Shown here in pieces: positions 24,121 through 32,391 of a stretch of DNA of 64,000 nucleotides. Location of the stretch: assembly GCA_002483105.1 (NCBI GenBank), contig DLHG01000013.1:1054001-1118000 (forward strand), given 5' to 3'. The notes below the pieces were generated by a model. The model made no database searches. It was not told the origin of the DNA and worked only from the letters and a program-made list of their open reading frames with translations. Source of the stretch: Bacteroidetes bacterium UBA7674 (lineage in GTDB: Bacteria > Bacteroidota > Bacteroidia > Chitinophagales > Chitinophagaceae). How positions within the stretch are numbered: position 1 is the first letter of the stretch; each line of letters begins with the position of its first letter. The translations under genes were made by a program, and so were the position numbers.

Positions 24121-25026
24121 CTATTTGGTAAGTGTCCTGAACACCTCTTCCAGAGACTGCTTATCCACCTGGAGGGCACTTATGTTAATGTCATTATTCA
24201 GCGCCCATTGCATTACTTCTTTACGAAGTTCTTCCGGTTTTTCAGAAATGAGGCGCCATTGGTTAGCTCCCAGTTTTTCAATGCCTGAGGCATTATTCAA
24301 TTGCTTTAATGAAGCATCTTTCACTTCTGTTTCGAAGGTAACAATAAGGCCACCACGGCTGTTTACCTGCTTGAGGCTTTCTATCGCGTCATCAGCCACC
24401 AGTTTGCCGCTGCTGATGATCATTACCCTGCTACACATAGCCTGTACTTCCTGCATGATGTGCGTGGAAAGCAAGACCGTTTTTTCTTTACCTATCTTCA
24501 GTATCAACTCACGTATCTCTGCTATCTGGTTAGGGTCAAGTCCTGAGGTGGGTTCATCTAATATCAATACTTCAGGGTTGTGAAGCATGGCCTGCGCTAA
24601 GCCCACCCTTTGCTTATATCCTTTGGAAAGTGTACCTATCTTTTTGTGTGCTTCCTTGCCCAATCCGGTGAGGCCTATCATTTCCTCTATCCTGTCCTTA
24701 GCCGACTTACCAAGACCGTGTATCCCGGCTGTAAAGCCCAGGTATTCACGAACGTACATATCAAAGTACAAGGGGTTAGCTTCGGGAAGATAGCCTACCC
24801 TTTTGCGCACCTCCATAGGGTCTTTCAGTATGTCGAAACCGCATACTTCAGCGGTACCGTTGGTAGGCGGAATGTATCCTGTTATCATCTTCATAGTAGT
24901 GGACTTACCCGCACCATTAGGGCCAAGAAAACCTACTATTTCACCCTTCTTCAACTCGAAGGATATATTATCGACCGCCTTTTGCGTACCGTATATTTTG
25001 GTAAGAGAAGAAACCTTGATAGACAT
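24121..25026 (-). CDS. gldA: Gliding-motility ABC transporter ATPase GldA
   Basis: The 301-residue protein is an ABC-2 type ATP-binding subunit. It has the Walker A loop GPNGAGKST (residues 35-43), the signature LSKGYKQRVGLAQAM, Walker B VLILDEPTSGLDP and the switch His in LLSTHIMQEV. The sequence MSIKVSSLTKIYGTQKAVDNISF and the C-terminal part, about 75 residues beyond the ATPase core, match GldA of Bacteroidota. GldA works with GldF and GldG, needed for gliding in Flavobacterium. gldFG are not nearby, so gldA is unlinked here. The call depends on similarity alone; a general ABC-2 exporter ATPase remains possible. Confidence 0.85.
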   Translation of the reverse strand: MSIKVSSLTKIYGTQKAVDNISFELKKGEIVGFLGPNGAGKSTTMKMITGYIPPTNGTAEVCGFDILKDPMEVRKRVGYLPEANPLYFDMYVREYLGFTAGIHGLGKSAKDRIEEMIGLTGLGKEAHKKIGTLSKGYKQRVGLAQAMLHNPEVLILDEPTSGLDPNQIAEIRELILKIGKEKTVLLSTHIMQEVQAMCSRVMIISSGKLVADDAIESLKQVNSRGGLIVTFETEVKDASLKQLNNASGIEKLGANQWRLISEKPEELRKEVMQWALNNDINISALQVDKQSLEEVFRTLTK

Positions 25027-25063
25027 TTGGCAAATCTAATGATTTTGGCGATGCAGAAAAGCA

Positions 25064-25091
25064 TAAAAAAGCCGGGCATAAAGCCCGGCTT
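25064..25091 (-). terminator. Terminator after the EGF-like lipoprotein gene
   Basis: On the minus strand the arms aagccgggc and gcccggctt form a perfect 9-base stem followed by six T. Confidence 0.9.
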
Positions 25092-25109
25092 GTATCTATT
25101 TTAAATATT

Positions 25110-25667
25110 CTATTGTATAGTAGTCTTTTTGTATCCGATGAATTCACAATCAGTTTTTACAGAGTCTGTGGTTCTGGTCCTTTGCGTGTAAACTGTCAGG
25201 CGCCTATTATCATGCAGCTCTACTTTTACCTTTCTCACAAAGTTTCCCACTGTATCAGTTGGTATTATCAGGTAACGACTGGCAACGCCTATGTTCTTAT
25301 CTACTGGCTCCACAGTACCGAAGAAAGTATCTGCTAATTTGCTGTGCTGTACAAGTGTAAGAGTCGTGGAGTCCCTAAGATAGATATCTATAGTATCAAT
25401 GATGTACGGATATTCTGTTGTATCCTCTACACAGCGGGTTTCACCGTAGAAAGAGGCCAGGAACTTACCGGCGGTAAACTCATCGCAGGTAACGCCTTCA
25501 AAGCCCGTAGGGCATGAACAAAAACCATCTGTACAAGCACCTCCGTTCATACATTTCAGGTCAAGGCAGGCATCTTTTTCACAGGAGGTATACACTACTG
25601 TGGAGCTAACTGCTAAGAAGGCAGCAACGGCAACAAACGTATGTTTCCAAAACTTCATGCGTCTCAA
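25110..25667 (-). CDS. Lipoprotein with EGF-like domain
   Basis: The 185-residue protein begins with a lipoprotein signal peptide ending in VVYTSC. The mature N-terminal part is an EGF-like module with six Cys in the order CLDLKCMNGGACTDG, CSCPTGFEGVTC, which is standard EGF spacing. The remaining 120 residues are beta-rich with Thr, Val and Asp and no known family. It should face the periplasm or cell surface. EGF modules on lipoproteins are fairly frequent in Bacteroidota; the role may be binding or adhesion. It lies 48 bases downstream of thiL on the same strand and may share its transcript. Confidence 0.85.
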   Translation of the reverse strand: MRRMKFWKHTFVAVAAFLAVSSTVVYTSCEKDACLDLKCMNGGACTDGFCSCPTGFEGVTCDEFTAGKFLASFYGETRCVEDTTEYPYIIDTIDIYLRDSTTLTLVQHSKLADTFFGTVEPVDKNIGVASRYLIIPTDTVGNFVRKVKVELHDNRRLTVYTQRTRTTDSVKTDCEFIGYKKTTIQ

Positions 25668-25715
25668 TTATTTATGCGTAAAATACAAAAAATCTTTACC
25701 AATTATAGCATCGCG

Positions 25716-26756
25716 CTATTTTTTAGTGTCAAAAGCGTTCCAGCCCTGAGCCAATAGGGTATGTTTGTTGCCCGACCTGGTGATCAGATGCATCCCTTCT
25801 TCCTTTGCGGTAGTATAACCTATCACACTTATCTGCTCATTGAGCACCAGCTTTTCATAATCATCCTGCTTTACGGTGAATAGTAATTCGTAGTCTTCAC
25901 CGCCACTTAAGGCACAGGTCGTCGGATCTAGTTTAAACTCATAAGCCATTTCTTTGGCTTCCTGGTGTATAGGCAGTTTGTCCTCATACAACACAGCACC
26001 CAGTCCGCTTTGCTTACAAATATGAAAAACTTCAGAGCTAACGCCGTCACTTACGTCTATCATTGCCGTAGGAGTGATCTCGTTTGCTTTCAGCCACTCA
26101 ACAATATCCATACGAGCCTCCGGTTTCAGCAACCGGCCAAGGATATAGGTTCTGTCACCAAGATCGGGTTGCACACCGGGATGTTCCAGGAAAATACGGC
26201 GCTCTCTATCCAATAACTGTAATCCGAGGAATGCAGAACCCACATCTCCTGACACACATATCAGGTCGCCGGTGCCTGCCCCGCTACGGGTAATAAACTT
26301 ATCCGGGGTTACCTCCCCAATTGCGGTTACGCTAATGATAAATCCCTTCAGCGATGTTGTAGTATCGCCGCCGATGAGGTCAACATTATATTTTTCGCAG
26401 GCAGCATATACACCTTCATAAAATTCATCCAGCGCCTCTACAGAGAACCTGTTGGTGATGGCCAGCGACATAGTGATATGTGTAGGCGTAGCATTCATCG
26501 CATAGATATCTGACAGATTTACCACTACCGATTTATATCCGAGGTGCTTCAACGGATTATACATCAGGTCGAAATGTACACCCTCCACCAGCATATCAGT
26601 ACTTACTACAGTCTGCTTACCAAAATTATCTATTACAGCTGCATCGTCCCCTACGCTAAGTATGGTGCCCGCATTTACTGTTTCATTGTTCTTTGTCAAA
26701 TGATCTATCAAACCAAACTCACCAAGGCTTGATATCTCCGTACGTTCTTCTTGCAT
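25716..26756 (-). CDS. thiL: Thiamine-monophosphate kinase
   Basis: ThiL phosphorylates thiamine monophosphate to the active cofactor thiamine diphosphate. The 346-residue protein is an AIR synthase/PurM-like enzyme with the diagnostic blocks GEFGLIDHL, GDDAAVID near residue 40, STDMLVEGVHFDL, GYKSVVVNLSDIYAMNATPTH and ALSGGEDYELLFTV. All match ThiL, with metal-binding Asp residues in place. It is five bases downstream of the inositol-monophosphatase-type gene and shares its operon. Confidence 0.93.
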   Translation of the reverse strand: MQEERTEISSLGEFGLIDHLTKNNETVNAGTILSVGDDAAVIDNFGKQTVVSTDMLVEGVHFDLMYNPLKHLGYKSVVVNLSDIYAMNATPTHITMSLAITNRFSVEALDEFYEGVYAACEKYNVDLIGGDTTTSLKGFIISVTAIGEVTPDKFITRSGAGTGDLICVSGDVGSAFLGLQLLDRERRIFLEHPGVQPDLGDRTYILGRLLKPEARMDIVEWLKANEITPTAMIDVSDGVSSEVFHICKQSGLGAVLYEDKLPIHQEAKEMAYEFKLDPTTCALSGGEDYELLFTVKQDDYEKLVLNEQISVIGYTTAKEEGMHLITRSGNKHTLLAQGWNAFDTKK

Positions 26757-26761
26757 TTTAT

Positions 26762-27547
26762 CTAACTTTTATTCTTAATGAGGCCAAGCATTTCCTCGTG
26801 TATATATCCGTTTGTTGCCAGTGTCTGCTTGTCAAAGACGCTATACTTATCGCCGTCAAAATTAGTTATTCTACCACCGGCCTCTTCTACTATCAGGTAT
26901 CCGGCCGCTACATCCCAGGAACTGAGATTGTATTCCCAGAAACCATCAAAACGCCCACAGGCTACCCAGCAAAGATCAATAGCTGCTGAGCCCAGTCGCC
27001 TAACCGGTAAGCCTTCCAGTACAAAGCGCTCGAATACTTTTATAGGATGTTCGCGAGTGTCTGGCCACTTATATGGGAAGCCTGTTACCAGGCAAGCTTT
27101 ACTAAAATCAGATTTCTTGGAAACATGAATTGGAACACCATTGAGTGTAGCGCCTTTGCCTTTTTCTGCGAAGAAGAGCTCGTTCATCATAGGGTTGTAG
27201 ACCGAACCATAAATAAGATCATCCCCTTTCTTCAAGCCGATACTCACACAACAGATAGGTATACCATGCGCAAAATTAACGGTTCCGTCTATCGGGTCTA
27301 TGATCCACTGATATTCTGAGTCTTGCTTGTCCTCACCTGACTCCTCACTGATAATGGAATGGGTGGGACAATATTTTTTGATAATGCTGATGATTTTATC
27401 TTCCGACAGGTTGTCTACTTCGGTCACAAGGTTATTGACATTAATACCTACTTTACTTTCCACGGTAAATTGACCCTGGAAGTATTGTTGTATAATAGCC
27501 CCAGATTCTCTTATCGCCTCTATCAATACCTCTTTCAAATCCGTCAT
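26762..27547 (-). CDS. Inositol monophosphatase family protein
   Basis: The 261-residue protein has the full Mg-dependent phosphatase motifs: EESGED (about residues 65-70), WIIDPIDGTVNFAHGIP (about 80-96, metal site) and SWDVAAGYLIVEEAGG near the C-terminus. Bacterial members hydrolyse inositol-1-phosphate or related sugar phosphates, and some (SuhB) also act in rRNA transcription. Which applies here is not visible. It sits in an operon with thiL (5 bases downstream) and the TolC-like gene (8 bases upstream), an arrangement without an evident shared pathway. Confidence 0.92.
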   Translation of the reverse strand: MTDLKEVLIEAIRESGAIIQQYFQGQFTVESKVGINVNNLVTEVDNLSEDKIISIIKKYCPTHSIISEESGEDKQDSEYQWIIDPIDGTVNFAHGIPICCVSIGLKKGDDLIYGSVYNPMMNELFFAEKGKGATLNGVPIHVSKKSDFSKACLVTGFPYKWPDTREHPIKVFERFVLEGLPVRRLGSAAIDLCWVACGRFDGFWEYNLSSWDVAAGYLIVEEAGGRITNFDGDKYSVFDKQTLATNGYIHEEMLGLIKNKS

Positions 27548-27555
27548 AGTGATAA

Positions 27556-28989
27556 TTATAATTTCAATTCTTTGCCAAGATAGTAATCAATAACCTTTAA
27601 TTTAAAAATCAAATCATACTTGGCACTGGCAGCATTAGATGCTGAGGCGTTGGCGGTATTTTGTGTAACGAGATATTCTACGGTGTTTATCAGACCCAGT
27701 TCGTAACGTTTCTGTGCATAGCCTAGCGCCTCCTGGGCTGCCTGGTCAGCACGCTGCGCAGCGTAATATTTCTGAACAGAGTTAATGGCCTCATTGTAGG
27801 CTATATAAACATTCTGCTTCAGCGTCACTTCTGCCTGCTCCACATTCAACTGCTGTATCTGTGCGTTGATCTTTGATTGCTTTACGTTGTACTGTGCCTG
27901 CCAGGAATTGAAGATCGGAATGTTTAGATTTAAGGAAATTGTCTGGCGAAGGTTATTATCCAACTGTGTTCCCAGGGGTATATTACTGAGTATCGGTGTA
28001 CCAACCGGAGTAGGCACATAATATGGGGTGGTACTATCGCCATAGTAGATATAGCTTTTATCCACACCGGTTATGTTATATCCGCTTACTGACTTGTAAG
28101 AGCTTGCCCAGTTACTACCGATCTGCGCACCGAGGGAAAGATTGGGATATAATGCACCTTTAGCTGACTCAACCGACTTCTGAGCTGCATAAAGCCGGTT
28201 TTCAGCCCCTCTGATGCTACCAAAATGTTTCCTGGCCTCTTCGTATATCACCGCAGGGTTCATGCTGTTAACGGCTATCTGTTCACTTACTTTTACTTCC
28301 GGTGCTGCAACATCAAAAGGAACTGCAAAGTCGAGGTTGAGCAACGCCTTCATATCCAGCAGGGCAGAATTATAGTTAGATATCGCTGTGATCAGATTCG
28401 CGCTGTCATTGGCTACCTGTGATCGCAACTGTGCCTGGTTATATTCCGGAAGCCTGCCCGCATCAACGAAGGCTTTCGTTTGATCGAGTTGCGCCAATGA
28501 AAGTTCTACTTGCTTCTTATTAATATTGATCTGCTCCTTAGCCAACACCGCTCTTAAAAAGCCATTAGCCACATTCAGAGATGTATTGTCTTTTAATTGG
28601 TCCAGTTCTGCCTTAGATGCTTCCAGGCTGTATTTATTGGCTTTTATCAGGTTACGTTGCTGAAACCACCCGAATATCAATACGTTGGTATTAGCGCCGA
28701 GGCTCAGGAAGTCGTAACTCGCATCTTCAAACTGGTTCGTGACGGGGTTAACAGACCGACCAAAACTTTTACCATAGCTGGTATTGGCGTTTAGTGACGG
28801 TATTTGTGCTAGTTCACTTTGCTTCAGCGTCAGCTTTGCCAGACGGGCATTCAGTTCATTTTGCTTGATAGATATATTGTGTTCCAACGCGTATTGCACA
28901 CACCTTTCCAACGACCAGATATCGCCGCCCTGGGCAGATGCAGTGAATGTTCCGAATAGAATGAAAACCGAAAGCAACAGAAGACGCAT
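27556..28989 (-). CDS. TolC-family outer-membrane efflux channel protein
   Basis: The protein has a signal peptide (MRLLLLSVFILFGTFTASAQ) and two related TolC halves with long coiled-coil helices: WSLERCVQYALEHNISIKQNELNARLAK at the start and IQQLNVEQAEVTLKQNV, AQEALGYAQKRYELGLIN in the second half. It would form a trimeric outer-membrane and periplasmic tunnel for efflux or type I secretion. No membrane fusion protein or pump gene is adjacent. The start at 28989 gives a normal signal peptide; in-frame ATGs at 29025 and 29085 would add odd N-terminal residues, and the last would overlap the upstream gene by 44 bases. Confidence 0.9.
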   Translation of the reverse strand: MRLLLLSVFILFGTFTASAQGGDIWSLERCVQYALEHNISIKQNELNARLAKLTLKQSELAQIPSLNANTSYGKSFGRSVNPVTNQFEDASYDFLSLGANTNVLIFGWFQQRNLIKANKYSLEASKAELDQLKDNTSLNVANGFLRAVLAKEQININKKQVELSLAQLDQTKAFVDAGRLPEYNQAQLRSQVANDSANLITAISNYNSALLDMKALLNLDFAVPFDVAAPEVKVSEQIAVNSMNPAVIYEEARKHFGSIRGAENRLYAAQKSVESAKGALYPNLSLGAQIGSNWASSYKSVSGYNITGVDKSYIYYGDSTTPYYVPTPVGTPILSNIPLGTQLDNNLRQTISLNLNIPIFNSWQAQYNVKQSKINAQIQQLNVEQAEVTLKQNVYIAYNEAINSVQKYYAAQRADQAAQEALGYAQKRYELGLINTVEYLVTQNTANASASNAASAKYDLIFKLKVIDYYLGKELKL

Positions 28990-29041
28990 ACGCAAAAATA
29001 GAGGAAATTTAATTCCAGTTGTCATTACAAATATATTACAA

Positions 29042-29506
29042 CTATTTGCTGTCTTTGTTTTTAAGCGGGGTGGTACCGTTCGCATCCTCCTCTACTGAAA
29101 AAGGCATAATGATCGTTTGAGGCTTCTGGCTGTCCTCAACTGTGTCAAGATATTGCTTATAGCCACCAAATTGTGACATCAGTTGATAGCCTGCGTGTGT
29201 AAGTTCCAGTTTACCCGCTCTTCCAAATCCCACCGTTGGTGCCACCCAGTTGGATGATGCGAGTACATTCCACAAACGGGATATTTCCTTTTGAGGAAGT
29301 TTGATCTTAGCATATTTTAATATTTCCGACTCAAAAGCCAATTCACTTTTATCAGCATTATGATAAAGACATTTCATCGCAACATCGAATATATATTTAT
29401 CCAATTCCAGCCTGTTGGTCTCAGTAGGTTTAAAAGTTATTGCTTTTCGTAAATTCTTCTTAGTCCTTATTCTTGTTTTCTTCACCTGTGCGTGTTTACA
29501 ATACAA
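29042..29506 (-). CDS. Conserved hypothetical protein, likely helical DNA-binding-like
   Basis: The protein is up to 154 residues. No ATG lies near the 5' end; TTG at 29506 or GTG at 29485 are the possible starts, so the N-terminus is uncertain. The N-terminal 25 residues are strongly basic (KKTRIRTKKNLRKA), followed by helical segments and a region (SRLWNVLASSNWVAPTVGFGRAGKLELTHAGYQLM) that resembles a winged-helix module with a Gly-rich turn. The C-terminal 30 residues are acidic and probably disordered. It lies just upstream of the TolC-like gene on the same strand and has no recognised family. The gene at 29598 starts divergently. Confidence 0.6.
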   Translation of the reverse strand: MYCKHAQVKKTRIRTKKNLRKAITFKPTETNRLELDKYIFDVAMKCLYHNADKSELAFESEILKYAKIKLPQKEISRLWNVLASSNWVAPTVGFGRAGKLELTHAGYQLMSQFGGYKQYLDTVEDSQKPQTIIMPFSVEEDANGTTPLKNKDSK

Positions 29507-29573
29507 AAATCATCCATATGGATTTATACACAAGATAAGGCAATTAGGTGTAACGGAATTAAAGGCGTATCCC

Positions 29574-29581
29574 TATTTTTG
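29574..29581 (+). promoter_or_regulatory. -7 box upstream of the gene at 29598
   Basis: The octamer tatttttg matches TAnnTTTG exactly. It lies 17 bases before the ATG at 29598, so the longer frame starting at a TTG at 29415 is not used. Confidence 0.55.
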
Positions 29582-29597
29582 TAATAAACAGGGGTAT

Positions 29598-30260
29598 ATG
29601 CAACGAATAGAAACGCTTTTACAGAAGGTAATGGATATGTCGGCCAGGGGAAGCAAGAATACAGCGATTGACATAGACCTGATGATGGACTATATAAAAG
29701 TAGTGTATGCCGACCTGATGGAAATGCGTGCAAGAGCCGTTTATACTTCTGATATGCCACTAGCAACACCCGCAGTAGAACAGGTTGCTCAGGAACCGGT
29801 CAAAGCCAGTTCTGTTATATCAACTATCACTCCTGAATCAATATCAAATCCTGAACCGGAAGTTAATGTTGCTCCTGAAATGGTCGCTACGGAAGAACCA
29901 ACTATAGCGGAAACGCTCATTGCTACAGAGGACGAGCCTGAAACTATTATAGAGAAAGAAGGGTTACAGACAGAAGGACCTGTATTAGTTGAAGCCCCAC
30001 CTGTATATAATTTCCCACCAAAACACGACATCCGTAAAGTAATAGGCATCAATGATAAATATACTTTCATCAGCGAACTTTTTGGTGATGATAAAGTGGC
30101 ATATGAAAGTACGCTTGACGAAATAAGCAAAATGGCTGATCTTGATGAAGCGCTCGAATGGACAAAAGAGAATATGCTTTTTACCGATGACGCTGACGGA
30201 GAGAACGAAACTGCACAGTTATTCTACGATACGCTTAACAGATTCTTCTCCGAAAGATAA
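29598..30260 (+). CDS. Conserved Bacteroidota protein with acidic linker and C-terminal domain
   Basis: From the ATG at 29598 the protein has 220 residues: a helical N-terminal part (1-49, MQRIETLLQKVMDM), a low-complexity linker rich in Glu, Pro, Thr and Ala (about 50-143), and a conserved C-terminal domain (about 144-220) with VIGINDKYTFISELFGDDKVAYESTL. That last block is familiar from Bacteroidota hypothetical proteins but has no known function. It has no signal peptide or membrane segment, so it should be cytoplasmic. The last 37 bases overlap the end of waaA on the other strand. Confidence 0.75.
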   Translation: MQRIETLLQKVMDMSARGSKNTAIDIDLMMDYIKVVYADLMEMRARAVYTSDMPLATPAVEQVAQEPVKASSVISTITPESISNPEPEVNVAPEMVATEEPTIAETLIATEDEPETIIEKEGLQTEGPVLVEAPPVYNFPPKHDIRKVIGINDKYTFISELFGDDKVAYESTLDEISKMADLDEALEWTKENMLFTDDADGENETAQLFYDTLNRFFSER

Positions 30261-31474
30261 GAAACTATCTTATTAGTAGCCCCTGCATTGTTGCGTACGT
30301 ATTGTTCCGCGGCAGTAGCAGCTTGCTCATAGGAAGAGGAGTCCTTCTCCCAGTTGCTGATACAATTCACTAAGGAAGACGGGTCTGTAATGCTGAAAGC
30401 TGCTCCGACCTCAATCAACTCACGGGCTTCCCTGAACTTACTGAATGCCGGGCCGAAACCTACAGGAACGCCATAAACGGCAGCTTCCAGGGTATTGTGT
30501 ATGCCTTTACCAAAGCCTCCACCTATCCATACTACACGGGCATACTGATATAAGTGAAGGAGGAAGCCTATTTTATCTAATATCAACACTCTTGCAGTAT
30601 TGCCTTCAGTCCACTCAGACCACTTAATAGCCTCTGCGCCAAAGGTTCTTTGCACTTGTGCAATGTGCCCTTCATGTACTTCATGCGGAACGACTATGAG
30701 TTTCCAGTCGGCGGGTAACAATGGTAGAACTTTTTGCAGGAACTGTTCATCTTCTTCCCAGGTGCTTCCCGCTACAAGTACTTTAGCTCCTTTAGAAAAC
30801 TGTTCCGCTATGGATTGTGGCTGAAGAGTCTTTACTGCCTCCACCACCCTATCGAACCGCGTATCACCCGCCACTATTGCATCATTAATATTGATCGTTT
30901 GCAACAGCTGCAATGAGGCGCTGTCTTGTACAAATATTTTCGAGAAACAATACAGCATTTCCCTGTTGAGCCCGCCATACAATTTGAAGAATATTTGTTG
31001 CTTCCTGAAAATGGAAGAAATGAGAATGGCAGGGATATTCCTTGCGTCTATCTGCTTTAACAAGAAGTACCAGAGATCATACTTTACGAAAATGCACAGG
31101 CGGGGCTGAACGACATCCAGAAATTTCTTTGCGTTATTCCTGCTGTCGAGGGGCAGGTAGAAAACGTAGTCAGCTCCGTTAAAATCTTTGCGCACTTCAT
31201 ATCCGGAGGGTGAAAAGAAGGTAAGTACAAATGCGTATTCAGGATGTTTTTCTCGCAACCGCTCCAGCAATGGCCGCCCCTGTTCAAATTCACCCAGGGA
31301 GGCACAATGCATCCATATACGTGGGCGACGCTCATTAATTAATGCGTATTTGATGTTGGAAAGCAAACCTTTCCGGCCCTTCACAAAAAGCTTTGCCTTC
31401 GGGTTGAAGACGGAAGCGATGTTAATAGCTACAGCATATAACTTGATCGCCAGCCAATATATGAGGGCTGTCAT
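30224..31474 (-). CDS. waaA: 3-deoxy-D-manno-octulosonic acid (KDO) transferase
   Basis: WaaA adds KDO to lipid A precursor at the inner face of the inner membrane. The 416-residue protein has an N-terminal hydrophobic anchor (about 2-20), the acceptor-side motif WMHCASLGEFEQGRPL with the catalytic Glu, VAGDTRFDR, and the nucleotide-binding GGGFGKGIHNTLEAAVYGVPV with FREARELI. The length is typical. It is in an operon with the outer-membrane barrel gene three bases upstream. Its last 37 bases overlap the convergent gene at 29598. Confidence 0.95.
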   Translation of the reverse strand: MTALIYWLAIKLYAVAINIASVFNPKAKLFVKGRKGLLSNIKYALINERRPRIWMHCASLGEFEQGRPLLERLREKHPEYAFVLTFFSPSGYEVRKDFNGADYVFYLPLDSRNNAKKFLDVVQPRLCIFVKYDLWYFLLKQIDARNIPAILISSIFRKQQIFFKLYGGLNREMLYCFSKIFVQDSASLQLLQTININDAIVAGDTRFDRVVEAVKTLQPQSIAEQFSKGAKVLVAGSTWEEDEQFLQKVLPLLPADWKLIVVPHEVHEGHIAQVQRTFGAEAIKWSEWTEGNTARVLILDKIGFLLHLYQYARVVWIGGGFGKGIHNTLEAAVYGVPVGFGPAFSKFREARELIEVGAAFSITDPSSLVNCISNWEKDSSSYEQAATAAEQYVRNNAGATNKIVSYLSEKNLLSVS

Positions 31475-31477
31475 AGT

Positions 31478-32248
31478 TTATTTAAAATAGATTTCTTCTG
31501 ACTTGCGCTTAAAGATAGGAATATGCAGACCAGCCCTGATGCCATATAAAATATCCATCCTATTATCGGTATCAGGCCTCTTCACATCAAACAGGAAATC
31601 CCTGCGTCCTTGTGTAAAGCCTGCCGAAAAATTAAAGCCCAGATAAAAACTAAAGAGATTGTTGGGAGAAAAGTAATTATACCCCACAAACTGTTCCAGC
31701 AAAATGCCGTTCGCCAGTCGGTCGTAACCCTTCCTGTAATCGCCCAAAATTGGCGTAACGGTCTCGTCGGAATCGTACACCCTGATCTTATGCTGAATAA
31801 AACCTGCCGATGTCAACACCAATAATCCCCCGGCAGTCGAACCAAATACATTAAATATCTTTCCTCCTTGCAGGCATGCAGCATAACCACGCTCATAAAC
31901 GTTTAATCCTGTGCGGGAACCGGATTGGTTCAAAACACCACCATCTTTAAAAATATTGATCAGGAAAGAATCTTCCCTGATGATACTGCCATTGATAAAG
32001 TCAAATTTCACCCCGAATATCCAGTTATCAGCTGTTTTGTACCAAACAGATGGCCCTACACGATAACTGGTACCGAACCTGTCAGCCATATCACCCGCGG
32101 GAAGATCGAAGTTCCCGTTCATAGTGATCACAAAGCCCTGCTTTACTTTCGGTTTCTCGGTATCCCCGAAGAGTGCGTCGTCTTGCTGCGCACGAGCAGA
32201 TAAGGCTAAAGAAAATAGAAAAACAAATACGGATAAGAAGCGCTTCAT
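31478..32248 (-). CDS. Outer-membrane beta-barrel-like protein
   Basis: The 256-residue protein has a signal peptide (MKRFLSVFVFLFSLALSARAQ). The mature part alternates short hydrophobic strands with aromatic residues and turns (VWYKTADNWIFGVKFDF, LLEQFVGYNYFSPNNLFSFYLGFNFSAGF, GIRAGLHIPIF), which fits an eight- or ten-strand barrel. No family name is recognised. It lies three bases upstream of waaA, so a role in outer-membrane or LPS assembly is plausible but unproven. Confidence 0.75.
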   Translation of the reverse strand: MKRFLSVFVFLFSLALSARAQQDDALFGDTEKPKVKQGFVITMNGNFDLPAGDMADRFGTSYRVGPSVWYKTADNWIFGVKFDFINGSIIREDSFLINIFKDGGVLNQSGSRTGLNVYERGYAACLQGGKIFNVFGSTAGGLLVLTSAGFIQHKIRVYDSDETVTPILGDYRKGYDRLANGILLEQFVGYNYFSPNNLFSFYLGFNFSAGFTQGRRDFLFDVKRPDTDNRMDILYGIRAGLHIPIFKRKSEEIYFK

Positions 32249-32292
32249 TTTTAAAATACTGTTCTATGTGTGAAGATACGTAAATATCATCA

Positions 32293-32336
32293 CCACAGCC
32301 ACTTAAGGACAATAATTGACCGCCACAGTCAGTTAA
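32293..32336. repeat. Short direct repeats upstream of the aminotransferase gene
   Basis: Two related 14-mers, ccacagccacttaa (32293-32306) and ccacagtcagttaa (32323-32336), lie 30 bases apart, three turns of the helix, directly upstream of the -33 box at 32342. They could be an operator. Two differences separate them and chance is not excluded. Confidence 0.3.
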
Positions 32337-32341
32337 TAGGT

Positions 32342-32372
32342 TTTGCTAAATCCCTGCTATGGCGTAGGTTTG
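32342..32372 (+). promoter_or_regulatory. Promoter of the aminotransferase-rmlC operon
   Basis: TTTG at 32342-32345 is followed after 19 bases by taggtttg (32365-32372), which fits the Bacteroidota promoter TTTG-N19-TAnnTTTG at every fixed position. The ATG is at 32392, 20 bases after the -7 box. Confidence 0.8.
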
Positions 32373-32391
32373 CAGCCGTTAAACTTATTGT

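Noticed and set aside
24092..24583. 163-residue open frame antisense to gldA
   Set aside because: It is a shadow of the ABC ATPase on the minus strand and has no known motif.
29415..29597. Upstream TTG start for the gene at 29598
   Set aside because: The extra 61 residues overlap the divergent gene, are unlike the rest of the protein, and lie upstream of the -7 box at 29574-29581.
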